Shown here one piece after another: positions 1 to 15,668 of a stretch of 64,000 nt of DNA. The notes below the pieces were generated by a model. It saw nothing but the letters and a program-made list of their open reading frames with translations, had not been told where the DNA came from and made no database searches. The DNA comes from Hypoxylon rubiginosum (lineage: Eukaryota; Ascomycota; Sordariomycetes; Xylariales; Hypoxylaceae). The DNA is taken from assembly GCA_902806565.1 (NCBI GenBank), contig CADCXA010000020.1, positions 1 through 64,000 on the forward strand. The letters are read 5' to 3'. The first letter of the stretch is position 1. Every line of letters begins with the position of its first letter. The translations under genes and the position numbers were made by a program.

Positions 1-3000
1 TAAGTGGTACGTTTTTTATAATAAGTAATTAAAATCTTTTAATTTTTAATAATCTATTATATTTTTTATTTTTATATAAAATTAAAAAGTTTATAATTAT
101 AAATATAAGTTTTTTATATTAAAATTTAAAGTTTATTTTTAATAAAAATAAAATACCTTATAATATAATTATAATATATAAGTTTAATTTTAATTAAATA
201 AAAAAAAAATATTATTATTATAAGTTTTAAAAACTTTAATTAATATTTTTATTAATTAGTAATATTATTAATATAATAAATATTTTTTAAAAAGTTTATA
301 ATATTAATAAACGTTATTTTTACCTTTTTATATATTATTATTATAATTATAAAATATTATAATTTTAAGTTTTTTAAAAAAAAAAAAAAAAAATATAAAA
401 TGAATTATACTAATTAAAATAAAAAAAAAATATTAAATATTTTTTATATTTATATAGTTTTATATAAATATTTTATTAAATAATTTATTATATAAATAAA
501 CCTTTATTAATTTTAATTATAAGTTAATAAAATATTAATATAATATATAAACTAGTTTTTAATTAACGGTACTTGTTTTTTTTAAAATAATAAAAAACTA
601 AGAATTTTATAATAGTGTTTATTTTTTACACTTCTTTTTTTTTAAATTTTTTAATTTTCTTGAAATATCTTAGATTATTTTTTAAAACAATAAAAAATAT
701 TTAAATTATAATAATTATATCTATTTTTACTTGTTTAAAAAAACTTAAAATATTTAATAATAATAATAACATTATAAAATTTATTATTATATAATATATT
801 TAAAAATATTATAAAAACCTTAAGTTTAACATGTTATTTTTACTATTATTTTTTAATTTTAACGATATTATTTTTATATTTAAATATACGTTTTAAAAAA
901 AGTTTAATATAAATACCAAAGTTTATTTTTAAGTTTAAAATATTTTTATAAATATATTATTTATTTTTTATAACTATAACTTTAATTTGTTTTTTTAAAG
1001 CTAGTTTAATATAAAGCTTTTATTAAAATTATTTAAAAAATTACATTTTATTATAAATAAAATATATTATAATTAATTTTTTTAAAATTTTAATATTTAA
1101 ATTAATATTTAATAAATAAATTAAACTTTTAATATTATATTTATTTTTAGCTAGTTATTATTTTTATTATATAAATAATTATAAATAAATAAATAATTTA
1201 TTATTTTTAATTAAGTTATTTTAAATATAAAAACTAATTTTAAATTTATATTATAACTTTTATTAGTTAAAATAAGTTTTAAATTAAAAAAATTATTATA
1301 ATTTATATTTTTTTAAGTTATTAATTCTCGTGGCTTTTTAAGGTTTTATATAATAATAAAACTTTTAATTTTATTATTTTTATTGTTTTTAATAAATAAT
1401 TTAATAGATTTTTAATTAAAATTCTTATTTTTAACTTTTAAGTTTTATATTAATAATAAACATTTATAAATTAATAAAGTTTAATAATTTTATAAAAAAG
1501 TTTAATTAATATAGTTTATTAAATAATTTATAATATAAATTTTTATATATTTAATAACTTTATTATTAGTTAGTATATTTTTTAAAAGATATTTAATAAG
1601 GGTTTTTAATAAGTGGTTAGCTTTTTATAAAATTATTACTTTTTTTTTAAACGGTTATTTTTAAAATAATTATTATTTTTATTTATTAATATTAAATATA
1701 TAAGTTTTTTAAATAATTATTTTAATAAGTTTATATAAAATAATTATTATATTTTTAGTTTTTTTATTTAAATATATAATTTTTTAAATAAAATAACTTA
1801 TTAATATTATTAACGTTATATAAAAACATTTAATTTTATTAATTATATTAAAATATAACTTTTTTTTAGCTATAAATTTATTTTTAATATTATAAAAAAG
1901 TTTTATAGTATTTATATTATTTTAATATTTAATAAAAAATGTAAATTTTAAAACTATTAATTTAGAAATTTTTAAACCTAAAAATATTAAGATTTTTTTT
2001 TAATTAAAGATTTTATATTAAAAGATTTATTAATTTAGTTTTAATAGTTTAATATTAAGATTTTAAATTAAATAAAATAAAAAATAAAATTTTTATATTA
2101 AATATTACGTTTTTTTATTTTATTAGTAAAATTAATTTAATTTTAAAATAAATAAAAAATAAAGTAAAAATTAAATTAATAAATTAACTTTAAATAATAA
2201 AAATTTAAAATTTATAAAAAAAAAAATAAATAAGATGTTTTAAATAAGGTTTTTTAGTTATATATTAATTATATATTATATATTTATAAATTCCTAGTTA
2301 TAATATTAAATATAAATATAGTTATTTTTTTTTGTTTTTTTAAATTAATAATTATTTTATTTTTATATTAATTAATATAATTTAAAGCTAATAAATATTT
2401 TAAAATTTAATATAATAATATATCTTTTTTTTATTTCTTTAAAAAAGTGGATTTTAATTTATTATAATTAAAAAATTTTATTTTTAAAAATAATCTTATT
2501 TTTTAAAATAGTTTTAATAATTTATTATTTTATTTTATTATTAATTAAAATGTATTTATTTTAATATAAATTATTTTAATAAGTTTTTATATTATTATTT
2601 TTAATAATTAAGTTTATTATTTTTTAATTTATAAAGTAATTAAATATTTTAGTATTTTTTTTTATTATAAAAAATATTATTTTTATTTTAATTAAATTAT
2701 TTATTATTTGGTTTTATAATTTAAAAGTTATTAAAAAAGTTATTAAGTTTTTAATATTTTTATTTGTTTTTTATAAAAAGCTTAAATTAATTTTTTAAAA
2801 ATGTGGTTTTTAAAATAATATTACTTAGTTTATAAATATTATATTTACTTTTTTTACAAATTTAATTAATTAAATAAGGTTTTAATTAATTATAATAAAA
2901 CTTATTTTTATTTAAAATATTAATATAATAAAAAATGTTAAATAAAAATATAAGATTGTTTTTTTATAATATTATATTTTTAGTTTATTTTATATATTTT

Positions 3001-5323
3001 TTATTTTTTTATTTAATTGGTTTTTTTTTTTTTTATAAAAATAGTGATTAGTTTTTAAAGGTTTTTTTTTTTTTTTTTATAAAAGTTTTATTCAAATTAT
3101 TAAAAGTTTCTTACGATTTTTTATTTTATTTTATTTAAATATTTATTATATAAAAATTATAATTTTAATAAATATTATAGTTTTTTATTTATATATAACT
3201 TTATATAAAAAGATTTTATTAAATTTAATTAATATTTAATTAATTTAAATAATTTTAAATAAATATAATATTTAGTTTTTATTATTTTTATTTAAGGTTT
3301 AAAAAAGTTTTTTAATAATTTCTTTATAATTAACTTTTATTTAACTTTATATTTTAAAATAATAAGAAACGCTTATTTTTTTTTATTTTTTTTATTTTTA
3401 AATAAGTGTTTTTAAAAGTTTTTTTAAATTTTAAGTTTTTATTATATTTTATTAATAAAAAGGTTTTATAGTTAAAAATAATTTTTCTTTAAATAAAATT
3501 AATTATAATTTTTATTTTAACATTAAAAATAGCTTTTATTTTAAGTTAATTATTAATTTTTTTTTTATTTTTATAATAACTTTTTTTTTTAATTATAAAA
3601 TATATATTATATATTAATAATTTATATAATAAAAAAACTATTTAATTTATTATATAAACCTAGCTTATAAAACCTAGTAGTTTAAAACTTTTAATAATTA
3701 AAATATATAAAAATAATTTAAATTATATTTAAATTTTTTTTTTTTTAATAATATATATTTTTTATTTTATTAATTATAAAGTTATATATTTTATAATTAT
3801 ATTTAATATAACTTTTCTAGATAATTAACTTTTTTTATAAAAATAAATTAATAATTTATTATTAATAAAACTTTTTTTTAAGCTTTTTTTATAAAATATT
3901 TTTAATTATTATATATTAGAATATTTTATTTTAAAATCTTGTTTTAATATATTAATTTTTTATTATTCTTTTATTTTTTAAGTAAAAAAAATAAGTAAAA
4001 ATATTTAAATATCTTATAATTTTTTAAAATTTATTATTTTAACTTTTTAATAATTATAATAAAAAATATTTAATATTAAAAAAAACTAGAAAAATTAAAA
4101 CAGTTTAAATAAAATAAATTTAATTATTAATATATTTATTAATATTATTATTTTATTAATTGTTTTTTTTATTTAAAAAGCTTTTTTTTTTATAAAATAA
4201 AAAGTTAGTTATTATATTAAATTTATTAAATATATACTTAATTTTAAAATTAAATAATTTAATATAAATAATTTATTAAATTAATTTTATTTTTAATAAA
4301 TTTATAAATTTATTATTTAATTAAATAATTAATGTTTTTATATTTATTTATAATAAAAAATAAATATTATAAAAATAAATTTATAACTAATAAAAAAACT
4401 TTATAATAATTAAAGTTTTAAGTTTTAAAATATTATAATTTTTTTTTATTTTACGTTATATATTTAACTTATATTTTAAAAAATAAAAAATATTTTAATT
4501 ATTAAGTTATTTTAATATATAACTTTAACTATTTTTTAAGGTATTTATTTATAAAATAATTAGTTTTTTATAAATATAATTAAAATTAATAAAATATAAA
4601 ACGTTATTTAATATATCTTTTAATATTTATATAACTTGTTTTTAGTTTTTTATTTATTTTTATAAAATGTTTTTTTAACATAGTTTTATTAAAAATATAA
4701 TAATTAAAATATATAATTTAACTTAAAGTTTAAAATAAATAATAATATTAATAAAAAACTTAATATTTTTTATATTTTTATAAAAACCTTATTTTTATAT
4801 TTTAAAAGTTTTTAATAAAATTAGTTTTTTTTTATAAATATTATAAATATATTTTATAATTTTTATTATTAAATAATAAAATTTTAATTTTTTTTTACTT
4901 ATTATTATATTAGTAAATTTAAAATTTAATAAAACGGCGTTAATATTTTTTATATGTTTAAAAATAAAGCGTTATATTTTAAAATAAATTTCTTGATTTT
5001 TATATTAAATAATTAGTTTTTTAACTTTTAAATTATTAAAAAAAAGCTTATATTTATTTAATATAAAACTATAAAATATTTAAATAACTATTTTTAAAAA
5101 ATAAGTAATTAAGTTTATTATTTTTTATAATAATATTATTATTTTTATTAATTTAATTAATATTATAAAAATTATTAGTTATTTATTAAAAAAACTTAAC
5201 TTTATTTAATTATATTTTAAAAACCAATTTATTATAAATAAAACTTAATATATTATAAATTCTATAAAAAACTTCTTATAGTTTTTTAATAAAAAAGTAT
5301 TTTAAATTATTTTTTTATTAATA

Positions 5324-5509
5324 TTAAATAATAAAAGGTTATTTTAAAAAATTTATTTAAGTTTTATATATAAACTAATAACTAAAATTATAATAACCTT
5401 ATTATAAAACTATTTTAAAAAATTATAAGAATATATATAATTAAAAAACATATATTTAATATATATAATTAACTTTTTAATTAAATATATATATAATTTA
5501 ATAATTAAA
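5324..5509 (+). repeat. Dispersed repeat copy A inside the AT-rich block
   Basis: This 186-bp segment aligns without gaps to 10950-11135. I count 14 differences and all are transitions (C/T or G/A), in both directions. A shared decamer (AAAAAAGTAT) lies just upstream of both copies, at 5291-5300 and 10939-10948, but the first copy has 23 extra bases between decamer and repeat where the second has one, so the duplication extends further left with an indel. Transition-only divergence between repeat copies is the direct hallmark of RIP. Confidence 0.85.
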
Positions 5510-8500
5510 AATCTTATTTACTTAAAAATTAAAAAGTTATATATAAATAATAATATATAATTTTCAATTAATTAAAAATTATAAAAATTATAAAACAATT
5601 ATATTAATAAAATTTTTTATAACTTAAATTTAACTAATAATAAAAAAAATAATATATTAAAAACAATAAAAAAGAAGATTTTTTATAATAATTTATTTAA
5701 TTAAAAACAATAAAATAAAAAGTTTTAAATAAAAGTTATTAATTTAAAACTTTAAAAGTATATTAATTTTATAAAAATATTAAAATAACCAAAAAAACCA
5801 TTTTAATTAAATATTAACAACTATCTAAAAAAAGCTTAATAAATAATATAAAATTTATTAAATAACAATTCCTAAATTATAATAAATAAAAATTAAAAAA
5901 AACAAATTAAAATAAATAAAAAACCTATAAATTTAATAAAAATAATAAAAAAAAATAAAGTTATTTATAAGAAAAATTAAACTTTTTATAATCACGATTA
6001 TAAAATTTATTAAACTTATTAATAAATAGTTAAAAAACTAAAAAATTAAATTATTAATTTTATATTTTTAAATTATTAAAATATATATTTTAGTTTAATA
6101 GATATTTTATATAAATAATATAAAAAACTATTTATTATTAACAAAATATATAATAATTAATTAAAATTATAAACTTAAAAACAATATAAAAAAATAATAT
6201 AATAACTAATAAAAATATTTAAAAACTTTAAAATATAAATAACTAAATAAAAATTAACTATTGTAAATATAAAAATAAAAAGTTTTATAAATATTATTAA
6301 TAATTAACTACTAATAAAAAATTTTAAAATTATATTTAATAATATTTTAAGTAACTAAATAACTAATTATAAACTATTAAATATTAATAAAATTAAAAAT
6401 AACATATTTAATTATTTAAATATAATAACTGTTTTATATAAATATATATTTTTATAACTAACTTTTATATAGTTTTATTTTATAAAAAAAGCATTTATTA
6501 TTTAATTTAATAATATAAAATCTAATTATAATAAAAATTTAAATACTAAGTTAAAAAAAAAAAAAAACGCCATTTTTAAACCTTTTAATTAATTAAAATA
6601 AAGTAAAAATAATAAAAGTTATAATAAATTATAAAGTTAAAATAGTTTAAATAAATAAGTTAAATTAATTAAAAGAAAACAAATTAATATATTTATTAAT
6701 TATTTATAAAAAACTAATATTTTATATTTAATTTATTATAATTATTATAAGATTTTTAATTATTAATATATTATAAAAAATAAAGTTTTAAAAAACTAAA
6801 TTTTAAATTTCATTATAAAAAGAATAATTAAATATAAAATAATTAAAAATAATATATTTATTAAATTAATTAAAAAAATAAAAAAAAAATTATTTATATA
6901 AAATAAAAATTAACTAATTCAAATAATTAAAAGAATAAAAAAAATGTTTTTAATTTTATAAGTTATATTTAAAGTTAATATTTATTTTTTAAAAAATTTA
7001 ATAATTTTAAATTTAAAAATTATTATTTATATTTTTAATTGATTTAACTGATTTTTATTATATTAAATAATATATATTAAAGATATAATTTTTATAAAAA
7101 ATTTAGTTATATTTATATAAAAATATAAAAAAATAAATATATATTTAAAAAGTTTAAAAAAAATAAAATTTTTATAATTATAAAATATAGTATATTATAA
7201 AAAATTTATATATAATATAATATTATTAAAACTTTTAAAAAAAATAAAATATTAATAAGATTATAAAAATATAAATAATTATTTATAAAAAAAAAATAAT
7301 TTTATTTTATATATTATTATTAACAAATAAAATTAATATATTTTAAAAGATTTTTTTAAAAATTTTATTAATTATTTATTTTATATAAAAAATGTTAAAT
7401 TTAATAACTAAATAAAGTAATTTTTAAATATAATAATTAGTGAATTATAATATTTATAATTTAGCTATTTAAAATTAAAAGCTTTTAATTATATAACTAG
7501 TTACTTTTAAAAAGTGAAAATTAAAAAGTTTAATTTAATTAAAAAAACTAATTAAATTATTATAATAAAATATAACGTATATAGTTATAAAAAAGTTAAA
7601 AAGTTTAATTATTATAAATATTATAAATAATTAAATAAACTAAATAAACATTTAATTATTGATTTTTATAATTTAAAAATAAACTTTTAAAAATATTAAT
7701 ATATAATATTAATTATTAATAAATATATAAAATAAACTTAGGATTTTTATTTTAAAAATTATATTTTAAATTTAATTATTAAAATCTTAAACTAAATATT
7801 TAAAATTATTTAAAAATAATATTAACTTAATATTAAAACTATTAAATATAATAATAAATTAATAATAAAAAAATATGTTATATAAAATTATATTTAATAA
7901 ATATATTATATTAAACTTAAACCCTTAATATTAAATATATAAAATTAAAATAAAAACATTAAACATTTAAAAAATATAATTAAATAAAAAGTTTAAATAA
8001 TAAAAATAAAATTAAAGTTTTTAAGTTTTTTATAAATAAAAGTTTTTAAAGTTATTATTTATTTTTATAATTACATTTTTAAATATAATTTTAATTGGTA
8101 ATTTTTATATAAACATTTTTATATTTATTTAACTTTTAAAAATCATATAATTATTAATAAAAAACCATATTAAATTTATTTAAAAATATATAAATATAAG
8201 GTATTTATATTTATTATAAAAGTAAAATAAAAATAAAAATAATATTAATATTTTAATCTAAAAATATAAATAAGTTATTTAGTAAATTATAGTTTTATAA
8301 ATATTTATAATATTTAGGTTTTTATATTAAAACAAGTTATTAAAATATAAAACGTTATATTTAATAAAAATATTATATTTAATAAAAATATTTTATTTTT
8401 AAAAAATAATTTATTATATATAATAAAAAAGAATATTTAAAACTTAGTTAATTAAGTTATTATTTTATAAAATGTAAAAAAAAAGGTTAATTTAAAGTTA

Positions 8501-8716
8501 TTAGTTTTTAAAAAAAATAAAATAAAAATAAAAATATTAATAGAAAATAAAAATGAGTAAAATTATAAAATAAATAATAATAATAAAAAGTGTAATAATA
8601 AAAAAGTTAAAAAACTTAATTATTTTTATATTAAAATTATATTTATATTATATTTTATTTTTAATGTTATTTTTTTATTGGTTATTTTGTTATTTATTAT
8701 AATAATAAAAGAAAAA

Positions 8717-8887
8717 TTAAGCGTTATAAATTATACCTTTTTAAATATAAATATAAAAAAAAAGTTAAACGTTATAAATTATACCTTTTTAAATATAATT
8801 AAGAAATTAAGGTTAAATATTATAAATTACGTTTTTTATAATAAAATAAAGAAAATAAAATTAAATGTTATAAATCACGTTTTTTAA
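8717..8887 (+). repeat. About 3.5 degenerate 48-bp tandem units
   Basis: Three full units and one half unit of 48 bp follow each other, each starting with a variant of TTAA(g/a)(c/t)GTTATAAATTA. Because 48 is divisible by three, the array lies in one open frame whose translation repeats a 16-residue Leu-Asn-Val-Ile-Asn type block. The open frame is best explained by the period of the repeat, not by coding. It is the only stretch in the AT-rich block open for 60 or more codons. Confidence 0.7.
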
Positions 8888-10949
8888 AATAAAAATATAA
8901 GAGATATTATTTTAGTAAATTAAGTTATAGCTTTTAATATGCTTTTAAAGTAAATTAAAAAAAATTTATTTATTTTTTATTTTAAAGTTATAAATTATAT
9001 AATAAGTTAAAAAGTTATATTTAATATAAAATATTTAACTTTAATAATAAAATTAATATATAGAAAGTTAATAAATAAAATATAAATAATATAAATAATA
9101 TATTATTTGTAATATTATTTTATAAACTAAGTAAATTTAAATTTAATATTATATTTAAAATTATATAAATTTAAAAAGTTGTAAAAATTTTTATAAAAAA
9201 AATAAAAAATTTATAAAAAAGATTTATTATTTTTTTTAAAAATTTATAAGAAGTTATAAGATTATACCTTAAAATAAAAATTTAAAAAAACTAAAAAATC
9301 ACATTTAAATAATTATAAAAAAATAAACTTTTAGGTTAAATATAAATAATAAATTATTAATAATAAATAGATTTTAAATTATATATAAATATATATATAT
9401 AAATTTAATAAATATAAATAGTTTATAAAATATAAAATAAAATTAATAGTTTAAAAAAATTAATAAACTAAAAATAAACATTTAAACATTTACACTTTAA
9501 TATTAACCGGAAAATTATTTTAAACTTTTATTATAATTATAATAAAATTTAATTTTAAGTTAATTTAATATAATATAATTAACGTATTTATAAATATAAA
9601 TTTAAATAAAAAAATTTATATAAAAATGTTTTTAAAATACTAAAAACATTAAATTATTTTATATCTACTAAAAATATTATATAAATTAAGAGAATTTTTT
9701 TTATTTTAATAAAAAAAGTTAATTAAAATATTTATAAAATTAAATTTCTTAGTTATTCCTTATAAACTTTACTACTTTTTTAAAAATAAAGTGTTAATTT
9801 TTTTTTATATTAATAATATTATCCTTATATACCAAAATTATAAATAATAAATAATAAATATAATAATATTATAGTTATAAAAAAAGTATTAATTTATAAA
9901 TAAAAATAATTTATAATAATTTTTTAAAATTAAAATAATTAAAAATTAAAATAAAAAATTAATTTAGTTTTTTTAATTTTTATATATAAATAAATTAAGT
10001 AAATTATTAATAAATAAAAAACTAAAAATTATCTTTTTAATTTTTATAAGAAATAAAAAATTATTATTTTTATTAAAATTAATTTTTTTATAGTTTATTT
10101 AATAATATTAATAAAAAATTAAATTAATATTATATATAATAATAATTATATATTCTAATATTATTTTTATAACCTTTTAACTAGTTAAATTTAATATAAA
10201 TTTTAGTAATAAATATTATTTTAAAGTTAATTAATTAATTTAATATTTCCTTATTATCTAATATTTATTTTTATAATATAAATATATTAATATATTTAAA
10301 ATAATTAATAATATTTTATTTATTAATAATATTTTTAATTAAAAAAGTTTATAAATATATATAATAAAGCTGTTTAAAAAAGTAATTAAATAATATATAA
10401 ATAAATAAAATATAATAATTATTTTTATAATAAAAATAAAATTATTATCTTTTATATAAATTATAAAAAAAATTATATTTATATTATATTTAATTATAAA
10501 ACTTAATATAAATTTAAATAACTTAAAAATTATAATATATTATAATAATAAATAAATAATTAAATTAATATATATAAATATTATGTTATTTTAAATTAAG
10601 TTATAATATATAAATATTTATAACTATTAGTTATAATAAAAAACATTTATAAATTAAATTAAAGTTATTTATATCTTTATAAAAGATATAATAATAGATG
10701 GTTTTATTAAAGTATTTATTATAAAGGAATTTATTATTTTTACTTAATAATTAAATTTAATAAATATATAAAAAAAAATTAAATTTAAATAAATTCATGA
10801 GTTTATAAAAAAAAACTTTAATAAAATAAAAGATTTTTTATTTAACAAAGAAAGTGATATATATATAATTAATAATTAAGAGATATTAAAAAATAAGTTT
10901 TAATTATTTAAATTTTTTTATTAAAAATAAATAAATTTAAAAAAGTATG

Positions 10950-11135
10950 TTAAATAATAAAAAATTATTTTAAAAAATTTATTTAAGTTTTATATATAAG
11001 TTAATAATTAAAACTATAATAATTTTATTATAAAGTTATTTTAAAAAATTATAAAAATATATATAATTAAAAAATATATATTTAATATATATAATTAACC
11101 TTTTAATTAAATATATATATAATCTAATAATTAAA
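10950..11135 (+). repeat. Dispersed repeat copy B inside the AT-rich block
   Basis: This is the partner of 5324-5509, in the same orientation about 5.6 kb away, equal in length and differing at 14 transition sites. It probably belongs to the same element family. The full element boundaries cannot be seen because the surrounding sequence is too degraded. Confidence 0.85.
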
Positions 11136-14100
11136 TTTAATATAAAAGTTAATTAATTTAAAAATTTTTTTTTTTTTTTTAATAATAAACTAAATATTTT
11201 AATATAAGCTGTGGTTTTTTTATAAAATATTGTTTTTTAAGCGCTTTTTTAAAATTTAAATAATTTTATTTTTAAAAAAAATAAAAATTAAGATATTTTT
11301 AATTTATTATATAAAATATAAAACGGTTTTAATTATATAATTAAGCGTTATATTTTTTTTTATATAATTAATTTTATTAAAATTTTAAATTAAAATTATT
11401 TTATTTTTATAAAATATTTTAATAAAAATATCTTTTTTAATATTAATTATTTTAAAAGTTTTTAATTTTTTTTTAATTGTTTTAAGTTTATTAAATTTTA
11501 AACGTTTACCGTAAAATTAAATTATAAATTTAAAATAGATATTTTTATAAAAGCTTTTTTTATAAAACATTAAAAGGTTTTTAACTTAATTTTATATTAA
11601 TTAAAAGAACTTTTTTTTCCAGTTAAATAATTTTAATAATATAAATTTATTAATAAAAATATTATTAATAAAATTAATTTTTAAGGTTTTAAATTTATAT
11701 ATAATATTAATAAAAATTAAATTAAAATTAATTTTTATTTTATATTAATTTTAATTTTTTTTTTTTTTGTTTTTTTAATAACTTTTTAAATAGTAATTTT
11801 TATAATTTTAAGAAAATTATTATCTATTAATATATAAAAAATTATCTTATTTTTATCGAGATTATATTTAAAAATATTTATTAAATTAACTTATATATTA
11901 TTGTAAAAATTACTAAAAAAATTAAAAAAGTTTATTTTATTAATTAATATTAATAATATTTATAAATTTATTTTATAAAATAAAATATTTTTTTTTTATT
12001 ATTATTTATTTTTTTTATTATAAGTTTTTTATAACTATTAATATAATTTTAACTGTTAATAATTAATAATTTTTTAAAATAAGTTTTAATTATATTAGTT
12101 TTTTTATTTATTTTTTATTTAATTAATTAAATATTAATAATATTTTTATTAATATTTCTTTAAAAATTAAATTACTTATTATTTTAAAATCCTTATAATA
12201 AAAACTTATTTTTATAAAAAAAATAAAATTTAATTTTAATAATAATTTAAATAATATAAAAATATTTTTTATAATATAAATTAAATATTATAAAAACTAG
12301 CTTTTAATTTAAATAAAATTTTTTATAATTTTTATAGTTTTTATAAAAATATAAAATCTAAATTTTAATTATGTTAAGCGAGTTTTAAATATTAAAAGTT
12401 TAAATTTTATTATATAAAATTTAATAATTAAATTAAACTACGTTTTTATATTAATTATTATAATTATTTTATTTTTATTTTTATATAATTTTATTTTAAT
12501 TAAAAGTTAAAATAAAAATTAAATATATATAATTAAATTATAATAAATAAAATTCTTTTATATATAAAAAAAATTTATATAAAAAAATAATAATAAAAAC
12601 TTTTTTTTATTAATTAAATTAATTTAAATAAAGTTTTTTTAAGTTTTAAGTTTTAAGTTTTAAGTTTATTTTATTTATATTAATAAAATCTTTTTTATAC
12701 TTTTTAATAATAAGTTTAATAATATATATAAAAGTAAAATAAACTTATAATTTATTTAATATATTTTTAAATAAATTTATAAATTTTAATATTATTTAAA
12801 TTATTTCTTTTTAAATAATTAAAAATTACTTATTTAAATTAATTATAATTTTTTTAAATTAAAATTTTTAAACTTTATAATTAAAAAAAAACGTTAATTT
12901 TAATAAGTTTTAAACTTTTAATAAAATTAATAACTTTTAAAAGTTTTTATAAAACTTTTTTAATGTTATTATTTTTACTTTTAATATTAATATTAATAAA
13001 ATTCTTTTTAAAACTTATTTTTTATTTAATATTAAAAATTTTGCTAAAGTTTTTTATTTAAAAAATCACGTGTATTTTAATTTAATTAGAATTTTCTTAT
13101 ATTTATTTTTTATAACGGTAAATATATATATTTAAATCGTTAAAAATTAAGTTATTATTTAAATTTAAAGTAAAATTAACATTTAAATAAAAAATATTAA
13201 CTTAGTTTAATTCTTTTTATAAATAAGGTTTTTATAGTTTTTTTTTTTTTTTACTTATTTATATTTTATAAAAAATTTTAATTTATATTTAATAATATTT
13301 TATATAATAAATAATTAAATTATTATTTAAATTATATTTTTTAATATAACTAAAAATATTTTTTCTAATAAAAACTTTTTAATAATATATTTTAATAATA
13401 ATATATTTAAAAATTAAAATATTTATAAGTTTTATATTTTTTATTATTTCTTTTAAAATATATTTTTTATTTATATAATTATAATATAAAATATTATTAT
13501 TATTTAAATATTTAATTATTTTATAACTTACTATAAAATAAAAGGTATTTTTATAAAAATAATAATTTTAAAAATTATAATTTAATTTTAAGTTTATATA
13601 TTTTAAATTAAACGTTTATTAATAATTTAATAAAACTTAATTAATTAATAGTTTAATTTAATTAATCTGTAAATTAAAAAAAAAACTTTTTATATTTAAC
13701 GTATTAATTAACGTAATAATTTTAACTTAATATAAATTTTAATTATTAAAATAAAAGTTAAAATTATAAAGCTTATTTTTTATACTTTAAATTTTTTTTT
13801 TAAATTAATATTTTAAATTTTTATTTTAAAAAACTATTTAATAAATTTATTAGTTTCGTTAACTAAAAATAATAAAAATAAGTTTTTTTTTATAATAGAT
13901 TTTAATAAAATTTAAATATTAATTTTAATTTTTTAAGTTTTTTAATTAATAATATTATTATTATTTTTATTATTTAAATTATATTTAATATAATTAATAA
14001 TAATTTTATTTTTATTTATATTGAAAATTTATAAATAAAAGTTTATTTATTTAGTTATTATTTTTTTAAAGTTCTTAAAGTTTATAATTTTTAAATTATT

Positions 14101-15564
14101 AAGGTTTTTTTTAATATAAATAATTAGTTATTTTTTAATAATTAAAAATAAAAGTTTTTATAATATATAAAAATAAATGTTATTACTAATTAATTTATTT
14201 TATAATTTAATTTTAAATATAATAACTTTATAATTAAAAATTAAATTATTAATTATTTTAAAAAAGTTTATATTTTTTATTTTTTTTTTAAAATATTAAT
14301 TTAATTTTAAATTATTAGGCGTTATTTTAAATTAATAATATTAAAAACTTTTTTAAGTTTATTTTTTATTTTTTTTTAAATAATATATTTAAAAATTAAA
14401 GCCTTAATTTTACGCTTAATTTTTAAAAAAAAATATAAACTTAAAAACTTTAAAAATCTTAAATTAATTAATATATTTAAGTTAAATAAAATATTAATTA
14501 AAATTAAATAATTATTAAAATATATAAAATTTATTAAACTAAATATTTTATTATTATTTTAAGTTTATAATAAAAAAAAAATATAAATATATTTTTATAT
14601 AACTTTTTTTTTAATTTATAATTTTTAAGTTATTAATAATTATATTAATAATTATAATTAAATTTATATTATTTAAAATAATAAAACTAAAAGTTAATAT
14701 AATTATTAAAATAAAATTATTTTAAAATATAATAAAAAAAAAAATATTAAATAAAAATTATTTTTAAATAAAATTAATATTATAATTAATTTTAATTAAT
14801 TTCTTAAAAATGTTTTTAAGGCTTTAAATTTTTATATTAATAATAATAAAATTAATAAAATTTATATTTAATTTTAAAGTATTTAATAAATATTTAAAAA
14901 AGGTTTTTTTAAAAAAAATAAATAAAAAAATAAATAATAAATAATTTATTAATTATAAAAAAAAACTATTAAATAAAAAGTTTTATTTTAAAAAGTTTTA
15001 TTTTAAAAATATATATAAAATCTTTTAAATAATTTTTTTTAGTTTTAATTTTTACGTTTTTTAGTAAGTTTTTTTTAAAAATATAATATATTATTTTTAA
15101 AGTTTATATTTTTTAAAATACTGGTTAAATTATTAATTAAATTATTAATAAATAATTATATTTTTTATAAAAATGTTATTATTAGTTTAAATAAAAGTTT
15201 TATTATTAAAATAATAAGTTAAATTAATAAAATAAACTTTATAAATATTTTTAAAAAATTTATTTTTTTAAAATATAAGATTTTTTTACTAGTTTTATTT
15301 AATGTTTAATTAAACTAAAAATAATTTAATTTATAAAGTTAAAATTCCTAGTGTTTTAAATAAGTTTTTTTTTTAAAATATATTAATATATATTTTTATA
15401 TTAATATTTATAATATTAATTAAGGTTTTTTAATTTTATATTTTATAATATATAATTATTTAAATGGTTATTTTAAACGTAAGTTTAAGTTTTTAAAAAT
15501 TTTAATATTTTAGTTTTATTATTAAGTATTTAAGTTTTAATTTACCAGGTTTTTAAGTTTTAAA

Positions 15565-15668
15565 TTTTATTATTAAGTTTTATTATTAAATTTTATTATT
15601 AGATTTTATTATTAAATTTTATTATTAAGTTTTATTATTAAGTTTTATTATTAAATTTTATTATTAGG
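15565..15668 (+). repeat. 13-bp tandem repeat, eight units
   Basis: Eight head-to-tail copies of a 13-bp unit, TTTTATTATTA followed by AG, AA, GA or GG. The only variation between units is A/G at the last two positions, again consistent with transitions. A related single unit is present shortly upstream near 15514. It looks like a minisatellite inside the RIP-affected block. Confidence 0.85.

Noticed and set aside
8678..8887. 69-codon open frame in the AT-rich block
   Set aside because: It is fully explained by a 48-bp tandem repeat and has no recognisable protein features.
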